Source of the DNA: Diploscapter coronatus
Taxonomy: Eukaryota; Nematoda; Chromadorea; Rhabditida; Rhabditidae
Assembly: GCA_964036155.1 (NCBI GenBank)
Contig: OZ038423.1
Span: forward strand, 50,917,249-50,981,248
DNA length: 64,000 bases
Direction of reading: 5' to 3'
Part shown: one piece after another, positions 38,502 to 51,720 of the stretch
Numbering within the stretch: the stretch's first letter is position 1
Layout: every line of letters starts with the position of its first letter
Notes under the pieces: generated by a model
Databases searched by the model: none
What the model was told of the DNA's origin: nothing
Seen by the model: only the letters and a program-made list of their open reading frames with translations
Program-made: the position numbers and the translations under genes

Positions 38502-41500
38502 ATGAGGGGCTTCGTGAATCCGCGTTTCGTTCCGCACGGACGCGGCTACAGGCGTGGTACTGGGGGATATTCGAGGCGTAAGTCTTTTTTTTTACTTCAT
38601 CCCCTACACTTTCTCATCCATATTTTCCTGGTTATTTGCTTCAATTCAGACAGTGCTCACTCCCCTGCAGCAGGCAGCCATGCGATGGCGAATCCAGACG
38701 TTCGCGATCTGTTCAAACTTGATCTGGAAATGATTCCAAAACCGACGGTAGGATTTTTAAATTTACCTTTTTACTAGTGTTCGGTATCTGTTACTTTCAT
38801 TTAGAGATTGGACTAAAGTTTAAAAAGAAAAATTGAGATCAAATTATGAAAGAATGGAATTGGCATAATCATAATAGTGGTTGGATTGGAAAAATGCGAT
38901 ATTGATCGATCCCAGAATCGTTATTTTCAATTGTCTTCCAAAATTTTCACCCACTATCCCATACAATTTCTAATAACCATTCGTTCCATTTGTATCTTTC
39001 AGTTTTCGAAAGAAGTGCTTGATTTGGAAGACGGCCGTCTGCAGTGGATCCACGACAAACTGGCCCAATTCGGTCGTCTGTCCTGTCGCGATCTCTTCGT
39101 TCGACTGCTCTACGATGCAGCTGAGCAGTCTGTATGACTATAATTCATGATTACTTTTATCAATTCATTTGATTTGAACAATAGCAATATGACACGTTCT
39201 TTCTTCAATATAGCGACACGGTTTTGATCAAATAACACTATTCATCTATAGAATACCGTGCCATCACATTGTATCGTTGATGCCGAAATCTGGAAGGCGT
39301 GCAAAGTGATGCACGGTTATTTTTAGCGGTTAGAAAATCGAGAAATAGCACGCGAAAAGAAAAGAGACTGCTCTAAAATCATTCTTTTTCCCCTCGTTTT
39401 CGATTTCCCAGATCTCGGCATCAACAATAGAAGGAGCGTGCCGTCATTTTGTAACTGCCATTCATTTTTCGTTTGCAGGAAATCGCCCGTCTGCTATTCC
39501 CCAGCTACAAGGCTATGAAGGAGTTCATCGATGAAAGAACGCAGATGTTCGAAGTGAGTAGATTCGACGAGTCGCACACAAACATGCTCGCTAACAGAGG
39601 ATTCGGTGACAGGTTAATTATGTTTCCAATTCTTGCCAGGAACGCACGGAATTATAAGTAAAAAAAGTCGAAATCGGAATTAACACCTCAAACATACTCT
39701 GAACAGGAACCCTGTACTGTTTATGATTCTTGCATGCATTTTGATTGTTTTACAAAAATCTGAAATAATATTATCATGATTCCATTATTCATTTCTTTTA
39801 TTCGATCTGATTTGTTTGAGAAAGGAATAATATTGGTTAAATTTAGTATCAAATTCACGGACAACTTGAAAAACCACAAGATCTCAAGCCATTCAAATAG
39901 TGTGGGAAGAGATTATTTTCCTTATCATTTCTCATGGCTTGAAGGCTTGAAGATTTGAGATTTTCAAATAGCTGAATTTATGATAACTCTGGGAAATTTC
40001 ATAAAATCATTATTTGTCTTCTTTAGAGTCGGTGTGACTCGAATTGCCCAATACATTCGTCGAAATGATCAGGAAGGAGTTCAGACGAGGATTCAAAGAT
40101 TGTATGAAGAGTGAGTCATTTATCCTGCATTTTGTCAGGTATTGTCATTCGCAATTTCAGTCTCATCGAGCCCGAACCGACATTCCCTTTCGAGTTGATG
40201 ATCAGAGAGCAGTTCGTTCAGAGAGACCCTGCTGATACTTCTGATGTCGTGCCCCAAAATTCGTATGTTTAGTGCATTTTGAAAATGAAATATTCTGCGC
40301 AAAAATTTATTAACTTTTCCTTATTGATTTTTCATAACGGTTCAGGAAATTGTATATAATCTTATTGCGATTAGAGACTTGTTGAAAAGAACACAGGAGG
40401 CACACACTTGAAGAGTGACACAGACCGCGAAAATTCCATTAAGGATAAGAGATGGTAGACTGAATACGGTCTCAAAATGTACGCTCCGATGTGTTCATCG
40501 TTTCGAGAACATGATCACTCTGCCATACCCTATCAATATCACTATTCATCCAAGTTTAAAATTGTAGGGCCTGTGTTCTCGCCAACGGCATATCAATGTC
40601 AAGGGTGTGCGGAATTCCGATCCAGAGTTTTTCAAAATTCCAATTTCGCACACCTCTGGTTCCTATGTCCTATTCAAAAGCCTTACGACATTTGAAAAGA
40701 AAATCACTACTGTAAAATGGTGACAATTTCAGAAGTGTGAATGACCGAGAACTACAGAGTCGATTCGACGACATGTACTTGTTCGACTCGATCAAGCATA
40801 GGCGATTCCAAGGCAAAACCGATTTCGAGGTTTCGCATGTTATTTCTGACTGATAAGTTATACTGTTTTCAGACAGTCAAGCCGCTCTTCTTATTTTATT
40901 TGACAAAGCTCTCGAACATTTTCGTTATTACGGATCAAGGTAACATTTCAAGATTTTCCGAGTTTTTTTAATGAGATTTAATTCGATCTCCTTTCAGAAT
41001 TCATCTCCCTCCACCCTTCTACCTCCTCGATTCCATCCCTCTTCCTCACGAGCCTGCATCCGAAACCTGTCTCCTCCAACAAATACTACCACGACAGAAG
41101 TAGGGAATTCCTCTTCACCAATTGCAGAGTCACCTCCACTGCGAGGAATTACATTAAGGTAAGCAAGGAAAAATCATTACCATTCAATAATGTGAACTTT
41201 TATCCAATTTTATCTAAAACAAATTAGGCTCGAATTTTAAAAGAATTACTCGATCTTCCAAATACTTTTATTTTACGAAATACTGGTTAAATAACCATTG
41301 GAAATGGACAGATTTTTGAAGAAAAAAACCCATCAAAACTCGGTTGTTATTTTGTTCGATCTCATGAAAATTCGTTTGCAGGTTCTGATTGAAGACGATC
41401 CCCAGTTCGAAGGCTTTTTCGTATATGTTCTGGGACATCGGGTCAGTTTCATGGGGAAGCACATGAATGCAGAAGTGGGGATTGATTCCAAGGTAGGTTT

Positions 41501-42465
41501 TAACATCATAAACTTATTTTAGATACAATTTCTGAACAAAAACTCTAATCTAACGATTTTGAAACAAAAAACTGAAAAGATAAAACATCTAATTATTACT
41601 TGAAGTAAATTCTTCATAAACGTTTCTCAGATTATACAATATTGCGTTTTTATAATGGATTTCTGAGTATTCAAAATTCTTTGCAGGTGCATCTCCGTGC
41701 CCACCTAACTCTGCACGCCACTCAGCCACTCTCCGCAATGCAGCTCTACTTCCCCAAAGACCTGAAGGAAGCCAGACAGAGGAGTCTGGGATTCCATGGC
41801 AAGTATTCGATCGGGTTGGAGGAGGCCGAAGACCACGAGGGATTCCGACCCAATCTCAATTTCTGTAATTGGTTTTTCATTTTTATTACCAGTTTCTCAG
41901 TAATTTGTTGAATTAGGCGCAGTTTTGCTAGACTGTTGGGCAAAATGAGTTCTTCACGACTTTTTCTGGTAATTTTTCGAGAACAATGGTTGCGAAAATT
42001 CCAAACGCAAAATTAGCTCTATAATGAGTCGTGAAATTTATAGTCTGCGAAGTTGAGAAGAATCAAATTGCCGACTGATTGAATTCTACAAGTGAACAAA
42101 TTCTCGTTGAACATTAAAGAACCATACGAAGGATAAAAAAGAGCCACCATATTTTGATTTTATTCAGCATTATTCACTTCTACAACCACTGAAATAATTC
42201 TTCCTCATTTCTAAAGAGCAACAAAAACCTAAAATTGAATGGTATAATTTCAGTCAATGGCCCGGACAAAACGCGACGCGAGAGGATGGAAAAAGAGGAG
42301 AAGGATAAGATTTATGGAATCCTGCAGAAATTGAAATGGCCTGGTCAGAAGGAGAAGGAGGGCAGAGTGACGAAGAGCGACGAGGATATTTATGAATTCC
42401 TGCAGGAGAGTGGACTGTTCGGATCGCTCGAGGAAATGCAGAGATTCTACGATGGACTGGACTGA
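38502..42465 (+). CDS. Unrecognised 482-residue protein
   Basis: Twelve exons in frame: 38,502-38,577, 38,650-38,747, 39,003-39,131, 39,479-39,612, 40,027-40,110, 40,161-40,262, 40,733-40,829, 40,873-40,939, 40,998-41,158, 41,382-41,492, 41,687-41,864 and 42,254-42,465. The N-terminus is Arg/Gly-rich (R-G-F-V-N-P-R-F-V-P-H-G-R-G-Y-R-R). A globular body follows, with helical segments (D-G-R-L-Q-W-I-H-D-K-L-A-Q) and strand-rich parts (F-E-G-F-F-V-Y-V-L-G-H-R-V-S-F), then a charged helical C-terminus ending F-Y-D-G-L-D. There is no signal peptide or membrane segment. A strong donor inside the fourth exon (gtgagt at 39,552) could give a shorter form. Other frames of the 40,873 exon are also open, so that exon is the least certain. 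An RGG-type N-terminus hints at RNA binding, by inference only. Confidence 0.8.
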
Positions 42466-44522
42466 TTTCGGTATGGCAACACTTCAAGGGTGCCATTCGA
42501 TGCGTTGCTATTTTTGCCTTTGCCATTTTCACTTCGCCATAAAATTGGGTTATTATGATTTGCAGCGGATGAGCCGTGAGAAATGCATTTTTGCAAGGAA
42601 AGAATAATTTTAAAATCATGTTCTACCTGAAAGTCCCGTCTTGTGGATTTGATTCTTTAAAATGAAGTTCAAAATAATTCCGACTTAACAAAGCCATATT
42701 TCTGATCACATTCTTTTGCAATTCTAAAATTTCATTTCTGGGTAAGTTTTTATATGTAAGATCAATATTTCGCAGACAATATTCATTGTCTATCCAACAT
42801 TCCAAGTGCATTGAACTGTTTATCTAAATTATGCCAAGTCTTGTTACTTAAATTAACTTTTCACAAGTCCTACTACATTCATGATTTTAAGTTTACACGT
42901 TTCGCCATATGACATTCCACCTTGAGATTCATTTTTGAGAATTATTACTCCTTTTTAACTTTATATTCAGTTTTAAATGATTAACATCATGCTTTAGTTT
43001 TCGGTGAGATCAAACCAAAATTTCAGTTTAGATTATCAATAAATTTTATTTTAAATTACCAAATGCGTAAAATTGATAAAATATCTGTTAATAACTCTCA
43101 GATCATGAACGATTTAAAATCAGAAAGCACATCTATATGTGGCAATTGCTAAATGACGGAGTACTATAGCTAGAGATAGACGAGAGGATGAAATTTGAAA
43201 GAAATACTATGGAAAAGACACTCCGTCATGGCGAAGTCTCGCCATTTAGTGACTCTTTCTATATGTTATTCAGAGATTGCTAATGGTTTGTAAAATGGTG
43301 TTTATTGAGAAGTATTATTTGGCTGGACAATCAGAACAGATTAACATCAGAATGGTGTGATTGAGTTGTGGAATTGTGCGAAGTGACATTCTAAATGCGC
43401 AGATAGGATGCAGTCTGTTCTTCATTTATTGTCCTGCAGCACAGCTCTCCCTCCCCTTCATTCATTTGACCTCTTCATTTTCCCAATTAACCCAACACGC
43501 CCACAATCATAATCAGAAAATGTCATCGATATATCGACGCGACTACATTGTCAAACACAGGCTAACTGTTTTATTAGTAGGAAAAATAACAAGAAGTGAT
43601 TCTTCTATCAAGTCACCTTCACAAGATCAATCGATCATAGCATGTATTCTGACGAGATATTGTCAACTGCTGGAAATCATTGAGCATATATTTTATACGG
43701 AAATTTATGTATTTGTACTGATAACTGCCTTAGTAAGAAAAAAGATTTGATTTTTGAAGGAAGTCCACCTTGTTACAAAGTCAATCGATTAATTGATGCG
43801 TACTAGCAAGATATTATCAATTCATAAGGGCACTAGGTAATCATATTTACATGAAATCTACGCTTTTGCATCTATGGGAGAAAAATTTGAGAATTCTATT
43901 CATTCTATTGAATACTCTCAGATTTTAGATAATATAAATAAATTAAATGATACACAATACTTTCACATTGCATATTCATTCGAATATTATCATAAAGGAA
44001 TCGGACGATTTTTGCTCAAAAGATCACGTTCTCTTCTTTTCTTTCGCAACTTTCTCACAGATTTTTATTTTGGTGTGCAAAACGAAACTCAATAACAATG
44101 CTGTTTACATTAAATCTATCAAGGTTAGCATGAGATGAATCGAGTACACAATTTATAGCTGTGAGTATTAAAATAGGGCTGAGCAGAAATAGAAATAAGA
44201 GAGGAGAACGAACAGAACTAGTTGAACTACTAATTACCAAAGGCCGCACCATCCGATTCTAAATACTGATAAGAACAAGGAAGGAAAATTGCTTCGATTC
44301 GATTTGGTTCACATTTTTCTCGTATTCTCTCCGTCTCTTCCCATTTATGAACCCCTCCCCAATCATATCATTCTCCTCTCCTCTATTTTCTATCATTGCC
44401 TTCTTATCACAAGGAAGTAATTGACAAGTCTTCTCCTAATGCGTCTCCTCTCACTTTGCCCTGTTCTTTCCACTCTTTCCATTTCTCTGCTTATCACCGC
44501 CCCTCCCCTGTCTATTTTCCCG
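42466..44522. other. Intergenic region of about 2 kb
   Basis: Several open stretches occur on both strands, but none has coding-like base use or splice-compatible neighbours. Two small inverted pairs lie near 43,150-43,250 (atgacggagt/actccgtcat and ggcgaagtctcgcc). The right end is the F-box gene promoter. Confidence 0.4.
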
Positions 44523-44530
44523 TATAAAAT
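44523..44530 (+). promoter_or_regulatory. TATA box of the F-box gene
   Basis: TATAAAAT, 210 bases before the ATG. An acceptor at about 44,695 (tttcag) suggests a short 5' UTR intron between them. Confidence 0.5.
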
Positions 44531-44732
44531 GGAGATCCCATATAAATCAGTCTGAGACCAAAGCCTGTGTGCCTCTTTCATGTTCATTCATTCGGCTTTG
44601 TATATCCCTCGATTTCCACATCGATAATCATATCACTTATCGATTTTTCAGCTTTTCATTTTGTCTAAATCTGCCATTTATGATATTATATTTCAGATTC
44701 TCAAAATATTCGATATTCTACCACCAAAAGCA

Positions 44733-47294
44733 ATGAGTTCATCGTCTTCAACCTCTCAACCATTGTAAGTCTAACATTTATTAAATTTGAGGTGATATTG
44801 ATTAATGATGGCATATTATTCTCACTCTTATCATTTATTTATTATTAAAAAGCAAACTACTCTTCACAGTAGGCCATTAGGTTAATTGCAAATGATAATT
44901 AAATCTAAAGTTTTCACCTATCGATTTAAAATATGAAAACACAAATTCTCAACTCGAATCGATACGATAAAATTAGGTCTATCAAAATTCGAGATTACTG
45001 ATCTCTGACATTGCACTATCACTGTTTCCCTATTATTTGACCAAGAAAACACTCATCATACCACACCACTTTGACTCATTTTTCTATCACCATATATGGA
45101 AAAATCTGCAATTGAAAAGAAAGTAGGTGATATCACAGTTGATATCTGAATTTTAGCTGGCCTTCACTGTGTGCCTCGTTGGTGCTCGGCAATACGAAGG
45201 AAGTTCTGTCGGACGCAGTCAGCTCTCTGGTCACTCAAGCCCATCAAACAGCGCTGTCGACTTGCATGCACTCCTTCCGACTTCTCGATTCCGTTCTCAA
45301 CACTCAACTCCATGCTCCTGCTATCGTGTATTTTCACGCGAAGGGAACTTCTGTCTGGTTAGTTGTTGGTTGCATTGCATCTTCAATTATTATATTGATT
45401 ATAAGAAAATTTGATGCAAGGTTAAATTGAGATGAACTATAGTTGGTTATTTAATCTGAGACTAAAACATTACACTAGAATATTTTTAATGTTGCTCTTA
45501 TTTTCTTTCCGCCCTCACGCGATAATCCCCTCATTTTAAGCCACAACGAACCTTTGTACCATTACGTGCCTGTTTGATAGAAAAGCAGAAAAGATAAAAT
45601 TGCGAGAATTAATCATAATTTTTCCCTTTTCTTGACATGCTTTTTATCCACGATTAGTTTTTTCTTACACAAAGCATATCATCTCCGAGAAGATAAAATA
45701 TATGAGAGTCGTGATAATTATGATTGATTGTGCGCTTGTCTCTTCGGGATAGTTGCGAAAAAGAACAGAATTATTAATTTTTAATAATCTCCAATTATCT
45801 ATCTCTTTTTTTGTATCTTTTTCATTTATGTCTGCCACATTTGCTCGTAGATCAAAATATTTCCTCCTTCTCTTTATAAATTTTCGTTTTCCTTCGCAGT
45901 TATGATATTGATGTGACGGTAAGATGAGTTTCTTGTGTGAGAATGATTAATTTGTCATATTTCACTTCCTATTCCCTCCCTTCTTTTCTCCATTTCCAGT
46001 TTTCCAATTTCATATTTACGACTGACCAATAACCGTATCTCTAATTGCGAATGAAGAATGCCTATCCGGGCCTAATTTCACCTTTCAATCATCCCGATTT
46101 CCTTCATGCCTTCCTGCTGCCTTCTCTATGAACTTTTTGTAATCTAATCACGTTTTCGCGACTGTCATTTCATATGCAAAGTCCACTTGCGCAGACATAG
46201 AGATAACGTTGAATATGAACGAAGCACATGCTTTGAGCATAGAACAATTTGCATCAGACCATAAAATACAGTATTCGGCAAAAATTTTGTTAAAAATAAG
46301 GGGTCTGAAATGTAAATTGCAAATTTTCAGTCAGCCCGATGCGTTTCTCGAGCAATTCAACGAGCTTCCAGCAGAATTGATGGACATCATCTTCCAGCAG
46401 CTGCCCTCCCAGCAGAACGCACAACTGCAGCTGGTCTGCAGACGATGGAGAGACATTGCCAGGTAGAGAAGCAGAGGATTACTGTAGATATAAAGAAGGA
46501 CATTGCAGATTAAGAAGAAGACGAGTTGAGAAAAGACTTGTTCCTTTCCTGACCATTCGATTCGACGAGAAAATCGTCGAGATTATAAACGATTGCGGCA
46601 GGGATTCACTTGGGATTTTCAGTGGATCTGGCAGGTAATAGGAAAAATACATAATTGTAATAGTTTTATGATGACGAAATGTGATTCAATAATACGATAA
46701 TTCATCTTTCTAGTGCACTAAATTTAAAATCTTGCGAGTAAACTATTTCAAGCTGAACTCATAACAAGATGATTAATTTATAGTATAAGACTTAAATCGA
46801 CCATAAAGTATTACCCAATTATTTTTCGACATTTCATTTCGATACTGACAATTATTCCATAACTCTAATCATCTACAAAACATTCTATTCGAATCAATAT
46901 CTTAATGCCGAAGCTTTAAAGTACCAAAATATTTTATATCGATGCGATGTTAAATGACAAATAATAATTAATTTTCAGCCACAAATTCCCCCTGGAATTG
47001 TCGAGCGGCCTGGATCGCATACGAGTTCGTTCCCTCGATGTACACTTACGACGTCTGTCAGAAGCTGTTTCCTCTCTGTGTCTGGATCAGCTGCAAGTGG
47101 ACACAGTTAATCTATTTGTGTACGACACGACTGCCGAATCATGGCAATTCTTGGAGCAGCTGCTGGAAGACTTGAAGATCAACCCTTCACTCAAACAGTG
47201 CAATGCGAAATTGTTCATGCACGAGAAAGAAGACAAAGCTCCTGAATGGCTCTTCGATTTTTCTTCAGAATCATTCAACATTCAGATCTGCTAA
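44733..47294 (+). CDS. F-box protein
   Basis: Six exons in frame for 273 residues: 44,733-44,764, 45,157-45,357, 45,900-45,918, 46,335-46,462, 46,509-46,634 and 46,979-47,294. The third exon is a 19-base microexon (Y-D-I-D-V-T after the split codon). The F-box motif lies in the fourth exon: F-N-E-L-P-A-E-L-M-D-I-I-F-Q-Q-L, then L-Q-L-V-C-R-R-W-R-D-I-A. It should bind Skp1 and act as the substrate receptor of an SCF ubiquitin ligase. The C-terminal part (about 150 residues) has no repeat I recognise, which resembles fast-evolving F-box families of nematodes. The N-terminal 90 residues are also unassigned. The acceptor of the fourth exon must be the second of two tandem tcag sites to keep frame. 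Confidence 0.85.
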
Positions 47295-47812
47295 TATTTC
47301 ATCTTTTCTAAATTGGATTTTTGTTATAATGGTTCTTAATCCATCCTCGCAATTTCCTTATTTTCCATTTTGATCGCTTCGAATCAATTAAATTTGCACT
47401 TTGACATCTCAACTCTACAGGTCATTTGTTCATTTTCATTTCGTACTATAGAGAAACGCATTCATTTCACTATAACAGGTTACTTTTCATGACGATCTCT
47501 CCGTTTCATTTTTATGGATACATCCTATGATGTTGCCATTTTTGTGTACAATAATAGACAATTTGTATTGAAATAGTAAAATTATTATTAAGTATATAGT
47601 TTAATATAAAGATCGATATAATTGCAGATAATAATTAGAAGTTGAGAGAAAATATTTAGTTTTCGAAAAAAAACTACCAAAATTGATGAAAATTCATTGC
47701 TCTCACAATCTTTCATATTGATCATGTCATCATCTTCACAAGAAATGTATCAAAATATAAGTCAATATTATCATCACTCGTTTATCCATCCTATAACTTC
47801 GTCTACCAGTAA
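47295..47812. other. Convergent 3' region of F-box and zinc finger genes
   Basis: About 520 bases, AT-rich, no gene seen. Both 3' UTRs fall here. Confidence 0.45.
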
Positions 47813-50800
47813 TTAGCATCCGAGGTCATCAGGAAAATTAGCCAAAAGATCGTCTCCATCGCCCCAGGCTGTCTGAGTTTGAATATTTCGATAATAATCT
47901 CCCAAATCCAGAGGATCCTAAATCATTACATGTTTATAATTGACTGGTTTAAATAAGTAAAACGATTGCTTTAATGATGATAACATATAATTCTTTCTAA
48001 ATATCTTAATTCGCTCGGATAGTCTTGCACTTGCGATGCATTAACTTTTTCTAAAAAATTAACCCAAATTTCTCTCACAACCCGACAATTTTTCTTAACA
48101 TCTATGGAAAAAATTATCGCTGACTAATGAAGGACTAAAGAAATAAAAATTCGAGTGTTTGAACCTTTTTTATACGACCTTCTCAGAAAATTCTTAGGTT
48201 CATATTAACTGTGTTCTAATTCATATATTCGATATTTTTCACAATATATCAATGTTTATTCTAATCTTATCTTTTAGTTTTGCCAAATTTTCCACGCTTT
48301 TTTTACTATTAAACACAGCTTATAGTCGTCTTTTTTGTTGCTTGAGCGTAACCGTCACAGTTATTCTTTTTTCGCTAATTCTTCTCTCGTTTTTATTTCC
48401 TTCGACCTGTTTCTCGACAATTTCTGCTGCTTGCTGATCCACTTCATGCTTAGTTATCATTCCTTCTCTTTGCTCATTTATCATTCAGAAGTAATCGGTA
48501 TCAGCACTGCAGATTCAATCAATTCTTTGCTTTTTCTGCTTTTCAGTCTGCTGACCTCCATGGACGTGCCCGCGTTTCGAAACGAACTCTCATCACGAAT
48601 CAGTGCACTTTTATCCATTTCAGTTGACAAAGATGTGAAGCTGGAATCTCGAATTATTACATGAAATCGATTATCACTAAAACTTACCCTGAACTGGAAG
48701 AAACAGGAATGTCGTTGAAGGGCTGATAATCATATTGGGCAGATTGATGTTGCTGGTGGGGCATATAGTATGGAACCTGAACTGAGTTGAAACAAAGTTG
48801 AGAAGAATAAATAAATTTCAACTGAGTAGTTAGATATTGGTAATAAATCGATCTAAACCTAAATATTCTTGATCTAAGGAGGTTTTAAAATGCGCAAATA
48901 TTTTTAACTTCGCAACTGACCTTATCATCTACTCTCAAATTCATAAATCATTATCGGAGATTTTTTTCGCTAAATGATGTAAGATAGGAATGAATGTGGA
49001 ACGGATTCTCATCTGATTCAGCTAATAGTATTTATAATCATAAGTTCTACCGAAACTTGAGTATAGGCGGAGAGAGTGCGAATCCTCTGCTGTGAGTGGC
49101 CTGAGTGCTGTTGCTGTTGTTGTTGCGGTGATGGTTCTGCTTGTCCCTGTCCCTGCTGCTGTGTCTGCAATTGATGTGGTTCCACAGCCGTTGCCCTGTC
49201 CATTCTCAGCAGCCCATTTCCAGCATTCCCATTGTAGAAATACGGCTCTTCATAGTCCAAATAACTCTGCGTTGGACCCTAGATTTTTATTTTGCAATAT
49301 TTTCTTTAGCATTTGATTCTTCATTAGCTTTGATCATTTTCAGACAAAAATCGCTTTCGAAGTATTCCATTTTTAAAATAAAAAAATATTCTCCGAATTT
49401 AGGCTATCATAGCTTAAAATATTCTTGCAATTTTAAAATTTAAACTTGTCTTATTCATTATGAAAAAAGCTGAGATTTGACAAATTTCAATATCAGTAAT
49501 TTCTAAATCTTTGACATTTTGTTCAACACAGCCTATTTATTCATTTCTTATAAGTATTGACATTTAAAAAAAAAAAAAAAGCAAAAATACGCACCACTCC
49601 AATAGAGACCATACTTGGATTAGTATTCATTTGCTGATCCATTTGATTGTTATTTATTTGACTGGTTGAAGGCATATTCAGAATCTCAACATTCGCTCCG
49701 TTTGTTTTGCAAATAGATCTAAAAATGTGCACTCTTTTCTTTTTATCATGATTGTCTTACTTCTTAATGTCCTCCAAAATAGAGCCAACATTTTCCGTTG
49801 GAACCACGATAATAATTGCTTGATTGGAAGGAAGGGGAAACGAAGATGGAGTTGATCTAAATAAATAGAAATTACTGTATGGTGATTGTTAGAAACTGTC
49901 ATTTATCATTCATGATTGAGATGCGGAATGAGAAATTTCAATTTTAGAAACTTCAATTGGTCATTTTTTGACTATTTGTTAAGTTCGCATTGTTCAAATT
50001 CTTATCATGTTTCTTCCTCTTCAAAATATTTTTGTCATAAAATAATATTTTCAAAGAAGAGGACTTATCAAGCCATAATTGTTATCAGACTAATCTGAAT
50101 TCATAAAAATAACATTTTAGTTTTATTATGCGAAAATATTCTCTCGCTTAGCATGAATTCATTTCTTTCTGAAACAGTCGCGCAATGTGCAAACATGTTT
50201 AAAAAAGTTAGAAAGGGGATCCTTCTGACAATAGCTCAAAGTTATGTAAAGTTTTCTGAATAAGGTTTCAACAAAATTAGACAAATGATGAAAAATATAA
50301 ATGTAATAATGAGCTTACTCTTGTTCAGAAATATTGCTAGATTCTGGCTGATCTTTGCGACTTGTCATTTTCCTCTTCAAATTTTTCTTCAGTTCAGCAT
50401 TATCTTCAACATGCTTTTCTCTCATAGTGCATCTTTTTTTCTTGTGATACAATAAGTCTTTCCGCAAGCCAGTTTTGTAACTGCACTTGTCACAGGAAAA
50501 TTGCTTTTCAGAGTGGACCTAAAATATTTTCCTTCATTTGTTTAGTTTTCTTGAAAAGTAATAGAACATTCTTGAATTTTTTAGATTAATATCATCGTTT
50601 CCAAGAAGAACTAACTTTAATTTATCATTTTCTCACCCTCAAATAATGCTGTCTCAAGTATCTCATGCCGTTGTACTTCACATTTTTGTCTCTGCAATCA
50701 GGAACGGGGCAATGATAGATGAACGTTGCCGATTCTGAAGCAGTTTCCCAGTTTGTCGAATGTTGAAAACGCGGATGTGACAAAAAAAACACCCATCATC

Positions 50801-51720
50801 TGACAGGAAATATTCCTTTTTTCAACTATTTGTCACCTTTAGAAAACAATGACTTTCGATCTCAAAATAGTCGGACCATTTTAGTTTTGAAATGTTTACT
50901 TTGATTTTTATTGTAAGAAGAGCTCTGAATTCGTTTATCTCCTTCCGACTCAACAATTCCATGAACCCGAATGTTGTGCAATCGATAAGCTGACGAGTTC
51001 GTGAATCTGAAACGGAAATATTCGATTTTCAGTTTAGATTTGGAGCTTGAATCAGAAGATATGTAAATTAACAATGAAATTGAACGAAGCTTATATCATT
51101 GCAGAAATCATAGTTAAATTGTTCTAGCAAGAGAAGTTTTTGAAGTATTCGCCTCTAACTTGGCTGATTTTCTACCAAGGGAGTATTTCATAACGCTGCT
51201 CACGAACCTAAAGTCGAAAAGTGTCTACGGGTGACAGTTTGGACAGAGTAAGATAAACATCGTTTTGCGTCGCAGAAAATTGCATACAAAAGTGAAACCA
51301 GAAATTAGCATACATTACTCCTCTGCTTTCCTCTAATGCGCAGAACGACATTTACCTTTCTCTGCTGCATCGAGCGATATTCACGTTTCTCTGCCTGAAT
51401 AGCTGCCCGTCAGCAATTTCTGGCTTTCAGATTTGTGATCGGCGTTATGAAATACCCCCTTGGCGAAAAAATCAGCCAAATCGGAGGCCGACACTTCAAA
51501 AACTTATCTTGGCAGCTAATCCAATTACAATGAATGAACGAATTTTGCACTTTGCTTCAGCTTACAATTTAGATGTGCTACCTTGAGTAAAAATAAACAT
51601 CATTTTCGTCATAAACCGAAAGAATAGTAAATTCACTAACTTTCTGTTGCATTTCTCGCAATTGCTGTCGTTTTCCAGTGAGAGAATCTGCGATTCTTCG
51701 GGAAAGACATTGACCTCCAT
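47813..51720 (-). CDS. C2H2 zinc finger protein resembling ASCIZ/ATMIN
   Basis: Ten exons in frame, 403 residues: 51,641-51,720, 50,900-51,006, 50,637-50,734, 50,319-50,518, 49,761-49,856, 49,595-49,718, 49,051-49,278, 48,688-48,776, 48,556-48,640 and 47,813-47,917. Three fingers are visible: C-E-K-C..L-H-N-I-R-V-H (split by the first intron), Y-H-C-P-V-P-D-C..L-R-Q-H-Y-L-R-V-H, and F-S-C-D-K-C..L-L-Y-H, the last two adjacent as in ASCIZ. The remainder is disordered and Gln-rich, with a TQT motif (N-I-Q-T-Q-T-A-W) near the C-terminus. ASCIZ activates the gene for dynein light chain LC8 and is held back by LC8 binding to TQT motifs; the same loop is possible here. The family call rests on the finger pattern and TQT motif, not on alignment. 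Seven A bases in the 49,595 donor intron are a homopolymer risk only. Confidence 0.72.

Noticed and set aside
43150..43260. Possible structured RNA from small inverted repeats
   Set aside because: The stems are only 5-10 bases with a 60-base loop; this is expected by chance and no tRNA or snRNA motif is present.
43361..44138. Series of open frames between the orphan and F-box genes
   Set aside because: AT-rich, no homology pattern, no usable splice sites, and amino-acid make-up like random AT-rich sequence.
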